Shown here: positions 8,359 through 16,649 of the stretch, piece after piece
How positions within the stretch are numbered: position 1 is the stretch's first letter
Layout: the number at the start of each line of letters is the position of its first letter
NCBI RefSeq assembly: GCF_900187445.1
Contig: NZ_FYEB01000012.1
Location: 109,893-173,892 of the forward strand
DNA from: Pseudomonas sp. Irchel s3b2
Lineage (GTDB): Bacteria > Pseudomonadota > Gammaproteobacteria > Pseudomonadales > Pseudomonadaceae
Direction: 5' to 3'
Length of the DNA: 64,000 nt
The notes under the pieces: generated by a model
Told to the model about the DNA's origin: nothing
The model's input: only the letters and a program-made list of their open reading frames with translations
Database searches by the model: none
Program-made: the position numbers and the translations under genes

Positions 8359-10337
8359 ATCTCAACCAGCTCATTAATCCGATAACTGATGATGACGTGG
8401 AATGGGTCGTTGGCCTAATGGAGTTGGAAGCACTGGATGAGCCACGTCGCAACTTCCTCAAATCCATGAGCACGGTGGACGTTTCTGCCTGCCCTGGTAG
8501 CGGGAAGACCACACTCGTTGTCGCCAAGCTTGCGATACTCGCCCGCCACTGGAAAAGCCGAACTCAGGGGATCTGCGTTCTATCGCACACCAACGCAGCG
8601 AGGGAGGAAATTGAGCATCGCCTTGGTGGTTCAGATATTGGGCAACGCCTGCTTCGTTATCCGCACTACATCGACACGATCCATGGTTTCACAGGGCGAT
8701 TCCTCGCTTCGCCATGGCTACGGTCGAAGGGCATCGCTCTGGCTGCGATTGATGATGAGCTCACGCATACTGCTCGCAGGAAAGCGCTAAATTCTTGGGA
8801 ATACGGGGGTATGAAGAAAGCCTTCGAATCTGCGTATCTCAACATAGAGAAGCTGCGTATCGAGACTGTCGACTTTGACAATCCCCTTGCTGGCCGAGAA
8901 TTCCACTTTGCACCCCACACGGCAACCTACAAAAGCGCGTCCAAAGCTTTAAGCCATGCAGCAAAGACGGGGCACTTTTGCTTCGATGAGGTCTTTGTCT
9001 TAGCCAATGCGCTGCTCGATGAGGAATCAGCGGTGCCTGCCGCGTTGCGCGTGCGCTTCCCCTGCATACTGGTCGATGAGATGCAGGACACAAGGCATGA
9101 CCAGGCCAGCATTCTCGGCAGGGTGTTTCCACGCCATGATCCAGATGTCTGCGTCATTCGTGTGGGAGATCCAAACCAAGAGATTTTTGAGGAAAAGATC
9201 GTACTTCCGGAGCCCTTCCCTGATCTGACAAGCTTTATGGAAATTGCGAGTAGCTTCAGGTTCAGCCAGGCGATTGCGTCGATTGCCAACCCCTTCGCCT
9301 ATCTTCCAATTACAGGAGGGTTGGTTGGCTTGCGTCGGGACGTCGACAACCAACCCGCCCCCAATACAATCATCGTATTTCCAGATAACGACGTCAGCCA
9401 AGTACTCGATGCGTATGGGCGTCTACTGGTTGAGCATCTTCCAGCAGATGTCCGCAAAACCAATGTCTTCGCGCTGGGTGCGGTTCATCGGCTAGGGGAT
9501 GACAAGCCAAATCACTACCCCAAGGCGGTTGAGCATTATTGGCCCTCGTATCAGTCGGGGGTGAACAAGGCTTCCTTCAAGCCACGTACATTCGCAGAGG
9601 GGGCGCATATTGCGCGCCGATATCTTGAGCGCGATGCGACGGCGGCGTCAGGTGTGGAGTTAGTTGCGTCCTGCCTGCTCACATTGGTACGACTGGCATT
9701 TCCCAAAGAATTGATTTCTGCCAGGTCGCGCCATCACCAGTGGCTCGAGCAACTGATGATAGGACGGGCAGAGCTGGTTGCTCTCTACCGCGAATGCCTC
9801 CAAAGGCTCCTCTTCGACTCGGCTGAGCTAACAAAAACCGTATGGGATTCGACTGCGGCGCCCGCACTCTTGGAGCTGGTAGCGGAGATGACTGGATCAG
9901 ATTCGGCGCTGGCTGCAGCTGACGCTCATCCCTACCTTGAATGGGCACATGCTCCAGTTGCGGTAGATCCTGGCGACAACGGAAGCGCTCTCCTCAACAC
10001 GTACAGATTTGAAGAGGGGATGGACAGCGTTCACATTCGATTGTCTTCCATCCATGCCGAGAAGGGCAAAACCCATGCTGCCACGCTGATTCTCGAAACC
10101 TACAATCGCACCCACTTCGTCAATAAACTTTTGCCATGGCTTGAGGGTAAGGCCTCAGCTGCGAAGCGTCCCAACGAGAGCGCGAAGAAGAACATGATGC
10201 TCATGTACGTTGGGATGACTCGGCCAACACACATGCTGTGTTTAGCCATGCGCAAAAGCTCATTGGGGGAGGGGAACATTGAAGTGAAGAGAAGGGCAGC
10301 GTTAGAGCAGGCGGGCTGGTCAATTCTAGAAATATAA
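8355..10337 (+). CDS. UvrD-like superfamily 1 helicase, Gabija GajB-like
   Basis: The 660-aa protein overlaps the OLD nuclease by four bases. Motif I is CPGSGKTTL (~45-53), motif Ia region LSHTNAAREEIEHRL, motif II LVDEMQDT (~238), motif III GDPNQEIFEE, motif V EKGKTHAATL (~568), and motif VI MYVGMTRPTHMLCLAM (~616). These are the UvrD/Rep helicase motifs in order. In Gabija, GajB binds GajA and is thought to release its nuclease activity on phage DNA ends. The protein is clearly longer than the ~490-aa reference GajB, with the extra length between motifs III and V. The pair is Gabija-like by family and order; activity is inferred. Confidence 0.85.
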   Translation: MNLNQLINPITDDDVEWVVGLMELEALDEPRRNFLKSMSTVDVSACPGSGKTTLVVAKLAILARHWKSRTQGICVLSHTNAAREEIEHRLGGSDIGQRLLRYPHYIDTIHGFTGRFLASPWLRSKGIALAAIDDELTHTARRKALNSWEYGGMKKAFESAYLNIEKLRIETVDFDNPLAGREFHFAPHTATYKSASKALSHAAKTGHFCFDEVFVLANALLDEESAVPAALRVRFPCILVDEMQDTRHDQASILGRVFPRHDPDVCVIRVGDPNQEIFEEKIVLPEPFPDLTSFMEIASSFRFSQAIASIANPFAYLPITGGLVGLRRDVDNQPAPNTIIVFPDNDVSQVLDAYGRLLVEHLPADVRKTNVFALGAVHRLGDDKPNHYPKAVEHYWPSYQSGVNKASFKPRTFAEGAHIARRYLERDATAASGVELVASCLLTLVRLAFPKELISARSRHHQWLEQLMIGRAELVALYRECLQRLLFDSAELTKTVWDSTAAPALLELVAEMTGSDSALAAADAHPYLEWAHAPVAVDPGDNGSALLNTYRFEEGMDSVHIRLSSIHAEKGKTHAATLILETYNRTHFVNKLLPWLEGKASAAKRPNESAKKNMMLMYVGMTRPTHMLCLAMRKSSLGEGNIEVKRRAALEQAGWSILEI

Positions 10338-10388
10338 TATGAGACTTATGGGCGATTATGGATACGGCTACAAGCTAGGGGGTGCCCG

Positions 10389-10410
10389 GCAAACCTATTG
10401 CTAGGTTTGC
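10389..10410. other. Perfect hairpin in the gap after the helicase gene
   Basis: GCAAACCTA pairs perfectly with TAGGTTTGC around a TTGC loop. There is no T-run, so it is not a standard terminator. It could be an mRNA-stabilising or processing structure between the helicase and the next nuclease gene. Confidence 0.6.
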
Positions 10411-10447
10411 AAGTTCTACCTCCAAGGCAGACCGAGTAATGTGCACG

Positions 10448-10469
10448 ATCACGCGTAAGATCGCGTGAT
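10448..10469. other. Second hairpin just upstream of the Mrr-like gene
   Basis: ATCACGCG pairs with CGCGTGAT, ending five bases before the AGGAAAGGA ribosome site of the next gene. It is also a dyad that a repressor could bind. Confidence 0.5.
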
Positions 10470-10483
10470 GACTCAGGAAAGGA

Positions 10484-11659
10484 ATGGGCGCGATGATTTA
10501 CCAATGCAATGGATGCAACAGGACTACTTTCGAGACGGCGTGCCCATGGTGCATGGGCTCCCAGGTTTTGCCCTCATCAGAGCTCACTTTGCGACACATC
10601 ACCCCGCTGGATCCCTCGTTCTACCCAGACTTCCAGTACCGATCGAAAGGCCTGATTAAGGATTTTCTCGGTAAGAAGAAAGAGCAAGCTCAGCTCAATG
10701 ACCTTCTAAACAACGTGTTGAGAAAATATGCGGAGCTGAAGCAGCCTTACTTCACGAATTTCATTCACACCACTCGCGAAAGTGCAGGCAGTAGCGATGA
10801 CGCGGGTGTGCCTGGGCCGCGATTGGATGGCGTGTACAGCGAGAGGGAGCTGTTCAGGGAGGTTTTGATTCGTAAGGGCTTTGATGAGCTAGAAGGTCTA
10901 CCATCTCTCTTAGATAAGTTGCTGCAGACCACAGCCTTCAACTCGGCCTACCTGGGTTTCTCAAGAGAACTGACCCGCCACATTCGAGCTGATCTGGCTG
11001 GTACCTTGCGTTCCTGGATTGAAGAGGCCGGGACAACGTTTAGGTCTGATCTGGCCTTGTTCTACTACTACCTTTGGGAAAATGACGTTCCATATCCCAA
11101 TGTTCAATTCAATCCCCAGGCAGCCTCCACATCTGGTGTTCCACTCCTTCCGTTACAGGCTTTTCGAAATGGCTTAAGTCTCTGCGAGGAGATTTATTTC
11201 GACATTCTCGTGGAGCGGCTGGGATCTCAGCTCGAGCATTTCAATCCGAACCAATTCATCACCATGTACCTGGTGGATGCTATGGACGGATTTCAATTCG
11301 AAGCCTTCCTGGTCGAGATCTTCCAGACCATTGGCTATGACGTCAAAGAGACCAAGAAGACGGCTGACCAAGGCGCCGATCTTTTCGTCAGCCGCTTTGG
11401 CAAAAACATGGTGATCCAGGCCAAGAATTACGCCGGCTCAGTAGGCAACGCCGCTGTCCAGCAAGCCATTTCTGCTAAGGCTTTCTACGGGTGCGACGAG
11501 GCCATGGTGGTTACCAATTCCTACTACACAAAATCCGCAAAGGAATTGGCTAACACTGCTGGAGTACGGCTGATCGACAGGGATGGGCTTCAAAACTATT
11601 TGGACGACTACAATCAGAAGCTTATCGAGGTCTTTCAGGCCGAGGAAGAAAGTGTCTAG
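10484..11659 (+). CDS. Mrr-like restriction endonuclease with N-terminal zinc ribbon
   Basis: The 391-aa protein opens with four cysteines (C8, C11, C20, C23) in two CxxC pairs, a likely zinc ribbon. The C-terminal ~110 residues form an Mrr-type PD-(D/E)XK domain: FEAFLVEIFQTIGYDV, then QGADLFVSR, then MVIQAKNY, then AVQQAISAKAFYGCDEAMVVTN. Mrr-cat enzymes cleave foreign or modified DNA. Both ATG 10484 and ATG 10493 have a usable purine-rich ribosome site; I kept the longer. The gene follows the Gabija-like pair on the same strand after 146 bases with two hairpins, so it may be an extra component or an independent restriction enzyme. Confidence 0.8.
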   Translation: MGAMIYQCNGCNRTTFETACPWCMGSQVLPSSELTLRHITPLDPSFYPDFQYRSKGLIKDFLGKKKEQAQLNDLLNNVLRKYAELKQPYFTNFIHTTRESAGSSDDAGVPGPRLDGVYSERELFREVLIRKGFDELEGLPSLLDKLLQTTAFNSAYLGFSRELTRHIRADLAGTLRSWIEEAGTTFRSDLALFYYYLWENDVPYPNVQFNPQAASTSGVPLLPLQAFRNGLSLCEEIYFDILVERLGSQLEHFNPNQFITMYLVDAMDGFQFEAFLVEIFQTIGYDVKETKKTADQGADLFVSRFGKNMVIQAKNYAGSVGNAAVQQAISAKAFYGCDEAMVVTNSYYTKSAKELANTAGVRLIDRDGLQNYLDDYNQKLIEVFQAEEESV

Positions 11660-11720
11660 AAATACATGCCCTCCATGGCAAAAGCCTTTGGCTCGCGACG
11701 TCGGGGAGGGGGCGAGATGA

Positions 11721-12617
11721 GTGATGAGAAAGAGCATGGCCAACTTCAAATCGACTGAGATGAAATTCCTTGATTCGATCTTCAATATGGGAGGAGGGTA
11801 CGTTCTCGATTTCTCAAATCGAACGATGGGCGAGTTCTTCCTTGAAGAGCTGAACATCGATATTGACCATGAGATGTTCTCCAAGGACGGCACTTCAAAA
11901 GCCAGACGCCTTCGGTGCCTACTACAGAGCGCAGATTCTTCGACTGTCTGCCGCGTCCTTGACGCGCTCTGGAAGTATCGGCAAGCGATGCAGGAGGAGG
12001 CTAGAACTGAGGAAACCATCGTTAATGCAGAGGGGCGGTTTCTCTCCTTGCTCAATTCAGTTCGATCCCCTGCACAGCGGGCAGTAATTGTAGATAACCC
12101 TTTCGCTGCCGCTTCTATCATCGACCATGCTGAGGTCTATGAGGCACTTCGGAAAAAGCTTTTCGAAATACGCGAGCTTCCACCTCACCAGCGTGGCTAT
12201 GCGTTCGAAACTTTTCTGAAGGAGCTGTTCGATTCTTCAAGGCTCCAGGCGCGTTCGCCCTTTCGCCTGGTGGGTGAACAAATTGATGGGAGCTTTCAGC
12301 TTGGCCATGAAACCTACCTGGTTGAGGCCAAATGGGTACGGGATCCGATAGGAGTGGCTGAACTCCATTCCTTCCATGGCAAAGTTGAACAAAAAACCGC
12401 TTGGGCCCGTGGGCTTTTCATCAGCTACGGCGGCTTCACCGAGGTGGGCTTGCAAGCTTTTGGCCGGGGCAGAAAAGTGATTTGCATGTCCGGCGAGGAC
12501 ATCTATAAGGCCTTGGGGCGCCGCATTCCCATTGCTGAGGTGATTGACCGAAAAGTACGTGCAGCAGCGGAAACGGGTGCTCCATTTGTCCAAGTAGACG
12601 AGCTATTCACCAAGTAG
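11721..12617 (+). CDS. Restriction endonuclease-like protein (PD-(D/E)XK)
   Basis: The 298-aa protein carries a nuclease-like C-terminal domain: GYAFETFLKELF (~160), then GEQIDGSFQL (~184), then TYLVEAKW (~198), then FSYGG-type FISYGGFTEVG. The E...D...EAK spacing is that of restriction-type PD-(D/E)XK folds. The N-terminal half is helical with no known domain. The start is uncertain: GTG 11721 and ATG 11724 follow a GGGGAGGGGGCGAG ribosome region, and ATG 11736 is also possible. It follows the Mrr-like gene by 61 bases on the same strand and probably shares its transcript. The domain call is fair; the target is unknown. Confidence 0.7.
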   Translation: MMRKSMANFKSTEMKFLDSIFNMGGGYVLDFSNRTMGEFFLEELNIDIDHEMFSKDGTSKARRLRCLLQSADSSTVCRVLDALWKYRQAMQEEARTEETIVNAEGRFLSLLNSVRSPAQRAVIVDNPFAAASIIDHAEVYEALRKKLFEIRELPPHQRGYAFETFLKELFDSSRLQARSPFRLVGEQIDGSFQLGHETYLVEAKWVRDPIGVAELHSFHGKVEQKTAWARGLFISYGGFTEVGLQAFGRGRKVICMSGEDIYKALGRRIPIAEVIDRKVRAAAETGAPFVQVDELFTK

Positions 12618-12632
12618 CCACACCTGGTCGGG

Positions 12633-13262
12633 TTATGAGAGAGGTTGGGATCGCGTGAGTACCACTTTTTTCGTTTTTTGCCAGGAGTGCAGCAGGTCAG
12701 GAAACTCGTCTGTCACCCCCCACCTCTGGCCAAACGGCGGAAGCTTGTACTCCTTCCTCAACTCATTCGCTAACAGATACACCTCGTACCCAAAGTATCC
12801 GACGATCTCTGCCTCATGGCCATAAACCTCTGTAGGGTCAAAGGACGCATCATGAATCGCGTGAAGGTGCTGATTTGCCAATGCCTTCTCGGTTGCTATG
12901 GAAACTAAGGCGCTCGCATGCTTCGAATCCAGATACTTCAGTGCATCACGAGAAATATCGAGGTCAGGGTAGGCGCAACTCGGCCAATTTTGATAGTCAG
13001 TGTGTGGGTCTAAAGAGGCCGCGTACTCGTGGTAGTCCCGGACGTTTCGTCGTGACTGTAGTGCGTAAAGATCGAGCACTGCAATCAGCTCAACGGCTGC
13101 AAATCTCGCATCTAGTCTCCGATCACGAATTTTGAAAAACCAATCCTTTAACCATCCGATCAGGGCCGCGACGACACCACTTGCCAAGACTATTTTGGCA
13201 ATGTCTCCCCATCCGAGCCCTGTACTGACGGCGGCGGCTGCCGATCCCTGTATTGCATCCAC
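12633..13262 (-). CDS. Membrane-anchored hypothetical protein
   Basis: The start was placed at GTG 13262, after AAGGTGCCAA. The longer open frame to 13460 would run through a dispersed repeat and looks non-coding. The 209-aa product has one membrane segment near the N-terminus (IAKIVLASGVVAALIGWL), then a basic stretch (KDWFFKIRDRRLDARF) and a soluble helical domain rich in charged residues. This topology, an N-terminal anchor plus a cytoplasmic helical domain, is seen in uncharacterised accessory-region proteins. It is divergent from the DUF4238 gene. The function is unknown. Confidence 0.65.
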   Translation of the reverse strand: MDAIQGSAAAAVSTGLGWGDIAKIVLASGVVAALIGWLKDWFFKIRDRRLDARFAAVELIAVLDLYALQSRRNVRDYHEYAASLDPHTDYQNWPSCAYPDLDISRDALKYLDSKHASALVSIATEKALANQHLHAIHDASFDPTEVYGHEAEIVGYFGYEVYLLANELRKEYKLPPFGQRWGVTDEFPDLLHSWQKTKKVVLTRSQPLS

Positions 13263-13324
13263 TTGGCACCTTCCAACGCACATTCGCAATCGAGGTTCAT
13301 TTGAGCTTCGTTGTGAGATCTTTT

Positions 13325-13455
13325 GCAAGCGGAGCGCGCAGGCCATCAAGGCCGAAGGCGCGAGGCTGAATGCCCCAGGGCCCAAACATGGCACCCTGCC
13401 AAGGCTTGGTTCTGCGCGGCGCCATGTTACTACCAGCGTTTTGGTGCCCCGGGGT
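13325..13455. repeat. Dispersed GC-rich repeat, copy 1 (diverged)
   Basis: It begins with the block GCAAGCGGAGCGCGCAGGC, shared exactly with copies at 14665 and 38470, and keeps a CAAGGCTTGGTTC block further on. The rest is more diverged than between the other copies. It lies in the divergent gap between the membrane protein gene and the DUF4238 gene. Confidence 0.6.
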
Positions 13456-13514
13456 GTCATGACACAGTGCTAAAGTCTCCGCACATTGCGTAGAGAGTAA
13501 AGGGAGGGCGCGAT

Positions 13515-14564
13515 ATGTCAGGGGTACGACAGCACTTCATTCCAAGGTTTTTGCAGAAAGGGTTCAGAATTCCAGGTAACGGCAAAATCGTCCGTTGCTG
13601 GGTGTACGAACAGAGCAGACCCCCCAGGTCTGCAAACATTCAAGACGTAGGGCTCGAAAGGCATTTCTATGCCATCGACAATGAACCTGATCTGGACGAT
13701 AAAATTACTGACAAAGAGAGGGACGTCTACGCACCGTTGGTAGAGAACCTACGTGCCGGCAATCTTACTGAAGCGGTGGTCGAGAGGATTCCAGGGCTGT
13801 TAGCTCACCTAGAAATCAGAAGTCGGCACGTGCGCCAGAATATGCAGTCGATGGTCGATGAATGTGCCAGTGGCATTCTTGAACATCTATCAGATCCGGC
13901 GAACCTCAGTGCGTTGACTAAAGAACATTTCAGACCAGGCTCCATCATCTTTGACAAGGCCCTGGCCGAGCAGGGTATTAGTCAGCAGCAGGTTCAAGCT
14001 TTGCTCGCTATGGACGAGTCAGTCTTCGACCAGATATTCAAGCCCCTCGTAGCCATATTTGCCGCCCAGATGCCTGCTCAGTTGGATCGTATCAAGTCTT
14101 CAATACCGGGTCTGATCAGAAGCAGTCATGTCCGCTTGCTCAACGAATCCGTGTCGCCAGTTGCCCGCGCCCAGCGTTTCACCGCGCTCCATTACTCAGT
14201 TCAAAAGTTTGAGCCTGGCGATCTGCCGCTGGGGGATTCCGTTGTACTGTTCCATGTGAGAGGCGAGCGAACCTTCAAGCCGTTTATGGATAAGGATGAT
14301 GAGCTGCTTCACGTGATTCTGCCGCTGGCGTCGGACAAATACCTCCTTGGTGCGACAGATGTCTCTCAGACATCGCCTCCCCAAAATTTGCCGCTTGAAA
14401 TCGCCAGGTGCTCTATGGGGTATTTCATATGCGCGCACCAGAATGATCGTGCTGTCGATCTTCAGGCACAGATAGGAAGTAATGCCAGCTGGCTTTCGGC
14501 ACGAGAAATGAACTCGATACTCAACGAAGTGCTTTCGGAGTTGATGAGCAAGAAGCTAGCTTGA
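13515..14564 (+). CDS. DUF4238 family protein
   Basis: The 349-aa protein begins MSGVRQHFIPRFLQKGF, the hallmark of DUF4238, followed by the conserved region around residues 30-60 (CWVYEQ, VGLERHFYA). Family members are ~280-400 aa and often sit in defence islands or beside restriction genes; their activity is not established. A GGGAGGGCGCGAT ribosome site precedes ATG 13515. It is transcribed away from the membrane-anchored gene at 12633-13262, and the two share an upstream region with a dispersed repeat. The domain assignment is strong; the role is open. Confidence 0.8.
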   Translation: MSGVRQHFIPRFLQKGFRIPGNGKIVRCWVYEQSRPPRSANIQDVGLERHFYAIDNEPDLDDKITDKERDVYAPLVENLRAGNLTEAVVERIPGLLAHLEIRSRHVRQNMQSMVDECASGILEHLSDPANLSALTKEHFRPGSIIFDKALAEQGISQQQVQALLAMDESVFDQIFKPLVAIFAAQMPAQLDRIKSSIPGLIRSSHVRLLNESVSPVARAQRFTALHYSVQKFEPGDLPLGDSVVLFHVRGERTFKPFMDKDDELLHVILPLASDKYLLGATDVSQTSPPQNLPLEIARCSMGYFICAHQNDRAVDLQAQIGSNASWLSAREMNSILNEVLSELMSKKLA

Positions 14565-14664
14565 ACGGAGTTTGCAAAGGCTGTTCTGCGCGGGGGTGAT
14601 GAAGCTTACGAGATTCGCTTCACCACCTTCCAAACACCGCGACTCAATCACGGAGGAGACAGAC

Positions 14665-14762
14665 GCAAGCGGAGCGCGCAGGCGGAAGGATGGAAGCCCG
14701 AAGGGCCAAGACTCGGCAACGACGAGGCTTGGTTCACGACAGCCGTCCCCGGAGGGGCACGC
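14665..14762. repeat. Dispersed GC-rich repeat, copy 2
   Basis: This ~100-base unit shares several blocks with copy 3 at 38470-38572: GCAAGCGGAGCGCGCAGGC, GGATGGAAGCCCG, GGGCCAAGAC, and ACGACAGCCGTCCCC ending in GGGGCACGC. Local complementarity (CCCGAAGGG; CCCCGGAGGGG) suggests a folded RNA or DNA. It sits upstream of the toxin-antitoxin-like pair. Confidence 0.7.
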
Positions 14763-14993
14763 TCGACACTGACCTTCCCTAAAGCTCCATCAGGAGATGG
14801 GTGATAAGGCCTACCGTCTATGGCTAAGAGATCCATTGGCTCTGTATGGGGTAGAGAGCTCAATGTTCACGCACCCGGATACAAAAATCCGAATAGCGAA
14901 AAATAACCGCCAAGCATGAAAGCTATAGGGAGTGAAGTTTCCTGCAACTCCAGTCACGCTATACCGTAGCTCACTCTCAAGCGGAGGTCGTAA

Positions 14994-15371
14994 ATGCGTC
15001 GACCATTGGTGATGGCATTAGCCAGAGATGCACACAAATGGGGAATGCCAGTGCCGCAGACTAGAGAAGAAGCAGTGTCTGTGAGGGAGCTATGCGCGAA
15101 TGCAGGAATTCCATGCCGTGCGTTCGGTCATCATGCAGAGGTTAAGATGATCGCTCTGATTGAGGACGAAGATAACTTCCTTTTTGTAGCGGACGATGGC
15201 CCGTTCTATAGCATCGGTCGAAAGCTGATCACTGAAGATGACCCGGCTGACGCAACGTTGAGAACGTTGGAGATCATGGCGTATACCTTTCACGAATACG
15301 CTGCGAGAGAGTGCCTGTATCGACAAAACCTTTTCACCGCTCCGCCAGGCGCATATGGATTTGAGAAATGA
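14994..15371 (+). CDS. Putative toxin-like partner of the Xre/ParS antitoxin
   Basis: The 125-aa protein starts at ATG 14994 behind GGAGGTCGTAA and overlaps the downstream Xre-type gene by four bases (ATGA), the usual layout of a toxin-antitoxin pair. It is not a RES or HipA toxin by sequence. It has a short alpha/beta core (HHAEVKMIALIEDEDNF, FYSIGRKLI) and a C-terminal HEYAARECLYRQNL segment. A 21-residue remnant of the same C-terminus (HEYAAREFLYWQ) precedes the third Xre copy at 36062. The toxin role is inferred only from order, overlap and the conserved pairing. Confidence 0.6.
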   Translation: MRRPLVMALARDAHKWGMPVPQTREEAVSVRELCANAGIPCRAFGHHAEVKMIALIEDEDNFLFVADDGPFYSIGRKLITEDDPADATLRTLEIMAYTFHEYAARECLYRQNLFTAPPGAYGFEK

Positions 15372-15808
15372 ATTTCGAATACCAACCTAGCCCATCAGTC
15401 TCTGGGAGCATTTGGGAAACCCTTGGATTGCCTTCACGCGGAACAAGGCTCCATGACCTCATTCATGTAGGTCTTTCTTTTGAGCTTCTTGATCAGGTAG
15501 CGAGCCTGTTACAGATGCAGCGAGCGGATATCTCCAATGCTCTTTGCATGTCACCAGCGATGTTGGCGCGAAGGGCGAAAACTGGTCGCTTTAACACCGC
15601 TGAAAGCGATCGCTTGGTCGCATTAATAGCTGTGTACGAGGAAGCCCTTTCCCTGTTCGAGAACGATGCCGTCGCCGCGAAGAAATGGATGAACTGCCGG
15701 GTTCGTGGGCTTGGATCAAGGCGCCCACTCGACATGTTGGGGACGAGGGTAGAAACGAATGCTGTCTTGGATCTTATCGGTCGACTGGAGAGGGGAGTGG
15801 TTGTCTGA
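15368..15808 (+). CDS. Xre/MbcA/ParS family antitoxin, copy 1
   Basis: The 146-aa protein has an N-terminal HTH-like helical region (LLQMQRADISNALCMSPAML, ~55-75) and the C-terminal MbcA/ParS toxin-binding domain: a FENDAVAAKKWM segment, then GLGSRRPLDML, then TNAVLDLIGRLERGVVV. This family normally neutralises a RES-domain toxin encoded next to it. Here no RES gene is present; the partner is the unfamiliar 125-aa protein upstream. Two close paralogues lie at 24504 and 36062. Autoregulation of the operon is likely by family. Confidence 0.8.
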   Translation: MNFEYQPSPSVSGSIWETLGLPSRGTRLHDLIHVGLSFELLDQVASLLQMQRADISNALCMSPAMLARRAKTGRFNTAESDRLVALIAVYEEALSLFENDAVAAKKWMNCRVRGLGSRRPLDMLGTRVETNAVLDLIGRLERGVVV

Positions 15809-15860
15809 GTTTCGTCAGGGGCGTCGCTCAGCAGTAGCACCTGACGTTGATTGTTGTATT

Positions 15861-16099
15861 CGCCCCTTCGGGCAACGCCCGGCTTGGCTTAGGTCTTTCG
15901 AAAGGGCAGAGTCCAATATTGAGGTATCAGCTAACCAGCTACGTAGACGGAGTTGAATGACGCTTTTGAGCTCTTGACGCTGCATTTATTGGCTCGTAAC
16001 GCACTTTTCTGATGGTAACCCTGCGATTGTTACGATGCATAAAATTACGTTACACCGAAGCTTTCTGGCCTGCTGGCTAAATGCTAAAACTGACGAAAA
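15861..16099 (+). repeat. ~240-bp direct repeat A, left copy
   Basis: Nearly the whole segment is repeated at 25185-25422 in the same orientation. Shared blocks include GCCCGGCTT..CTTAGGTCTTTCG, GAGCTCTTGACGCTG, and GTTACGATGCATAAAAT. Each copy lies downstream of an Xre/ParS gene and includes a GTAAC/GTTAC array. The two copies bracket about 9.1 kb with the helicase system. Confidence 0.85.
15996..16054. other. GTAAC/GTTAC half-site array 1 (candidate recombination site or operator)
   Basis: Four half-sites are spaced as GTAAC, GTAAC, GTTAC, GTTAC with start-to-start distances of 19, 14 and 20 bases. The inner pair, GGTAACC-CTGCGAT-TGTTACG, is two inverted arms around a 7-bp spacer. The same geometry is seen at 25319 and 38390. 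Confidence 0.65.
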
Positions 16100-16166
16100 T
16101 AGGTCTGTTAGAGGCGAGCAACATTAAGGCCTAATACCGAGTCGCAATCTGCCTTTCTTTGACTCC

Positions 16167-16394
16167 TCATGTGGCATCAGCGCTACCGTGCTGTTCGCTA
16201 TCCCAGGCTTCAGTGAGCTCGTCTATTCAATCTGCGATTTGAGGCGTTTTTGATAGGACAAAGCACCGTGTGTTGCCGACAAATTCTTCAATCAGATACA
16301 CGGCGTCGCCGACGTCCAACTCCAACTCTTGCAGTGCTTCATCGGGAATCCGGATAGCACCGTCACCATCCCATTCTTCGATCATGATTTTCAT
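16167..16394 (-). pseudogene. AbrB/MazE-like antitoxin with in-frame stop
   Basis: From ATG 16394 the frame encodes MKIMIEEWDGDGAIRIPDEA and then LDVGDAVYLIEEFVGNTRCF, the swapped-hairpin AbrB/MazE fold of a small antitoxin, and stops at TGA 16227 after 55 residues. The same frame continues without interruption as IDELTEAWDSEQHGSADAT to a stop at 16167. A homologous tail (RLDELTEARDSGQFGNAEVK) occurs alone at 25124-25186. This suggests that the intact gene was ~75 aa and that the TGA is a mutation. The 55-aa form (16227-16394) might still fold. No toxin gene is adjacent. Confidence 0.6.
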
Positions 16395-16621
16395 TGTTGG
16401 CTTTCTCACGTGTGGTCTCCATTGCTTTTCAGTCGGCAATGGTAGCGTGCTTTGAAGGATCGGCGCAGCGAGCAACGTTCGAGTTGTACACGCTCCGAGG
16501 TACTTAACAGGTCGATAAGATCAGTTACGTAGCCACGGAAGCCGCTTGATCAGTGTCCCTTACGAGCGGCGCCAATTTGGAGAGCCATCGTCTTCAGAGT
16601 GGCGATACAACTCGAGGTGAA

Positions 16622-16644
16622 GTGGCCGGCGTTGCACCGGCCAC
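16622..16644. terminator. Strong hairpin after the two-gene helicase operon
   Basis: GTGGCCGG pairs perfectly with CCGGCCAC around CGTTGCA, directly beyond the minus-strand stop at 16650. It lacks a clear T-run, so termination is plausible but not proven. Confidence 0.55.
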
Positions 16645-16649
16645 CACGC

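Noticed and set aside
14572..14863. Short open frames over the dispersed repeat
   Set aside because: They are created by the GC-rich repeat and are not conserved between its copies.
15809..16166. RES toxin gene downstream of Xre copy 1
   Set aside because: No frame with RES residues or adequate length exists here; the region is direct repeat A.
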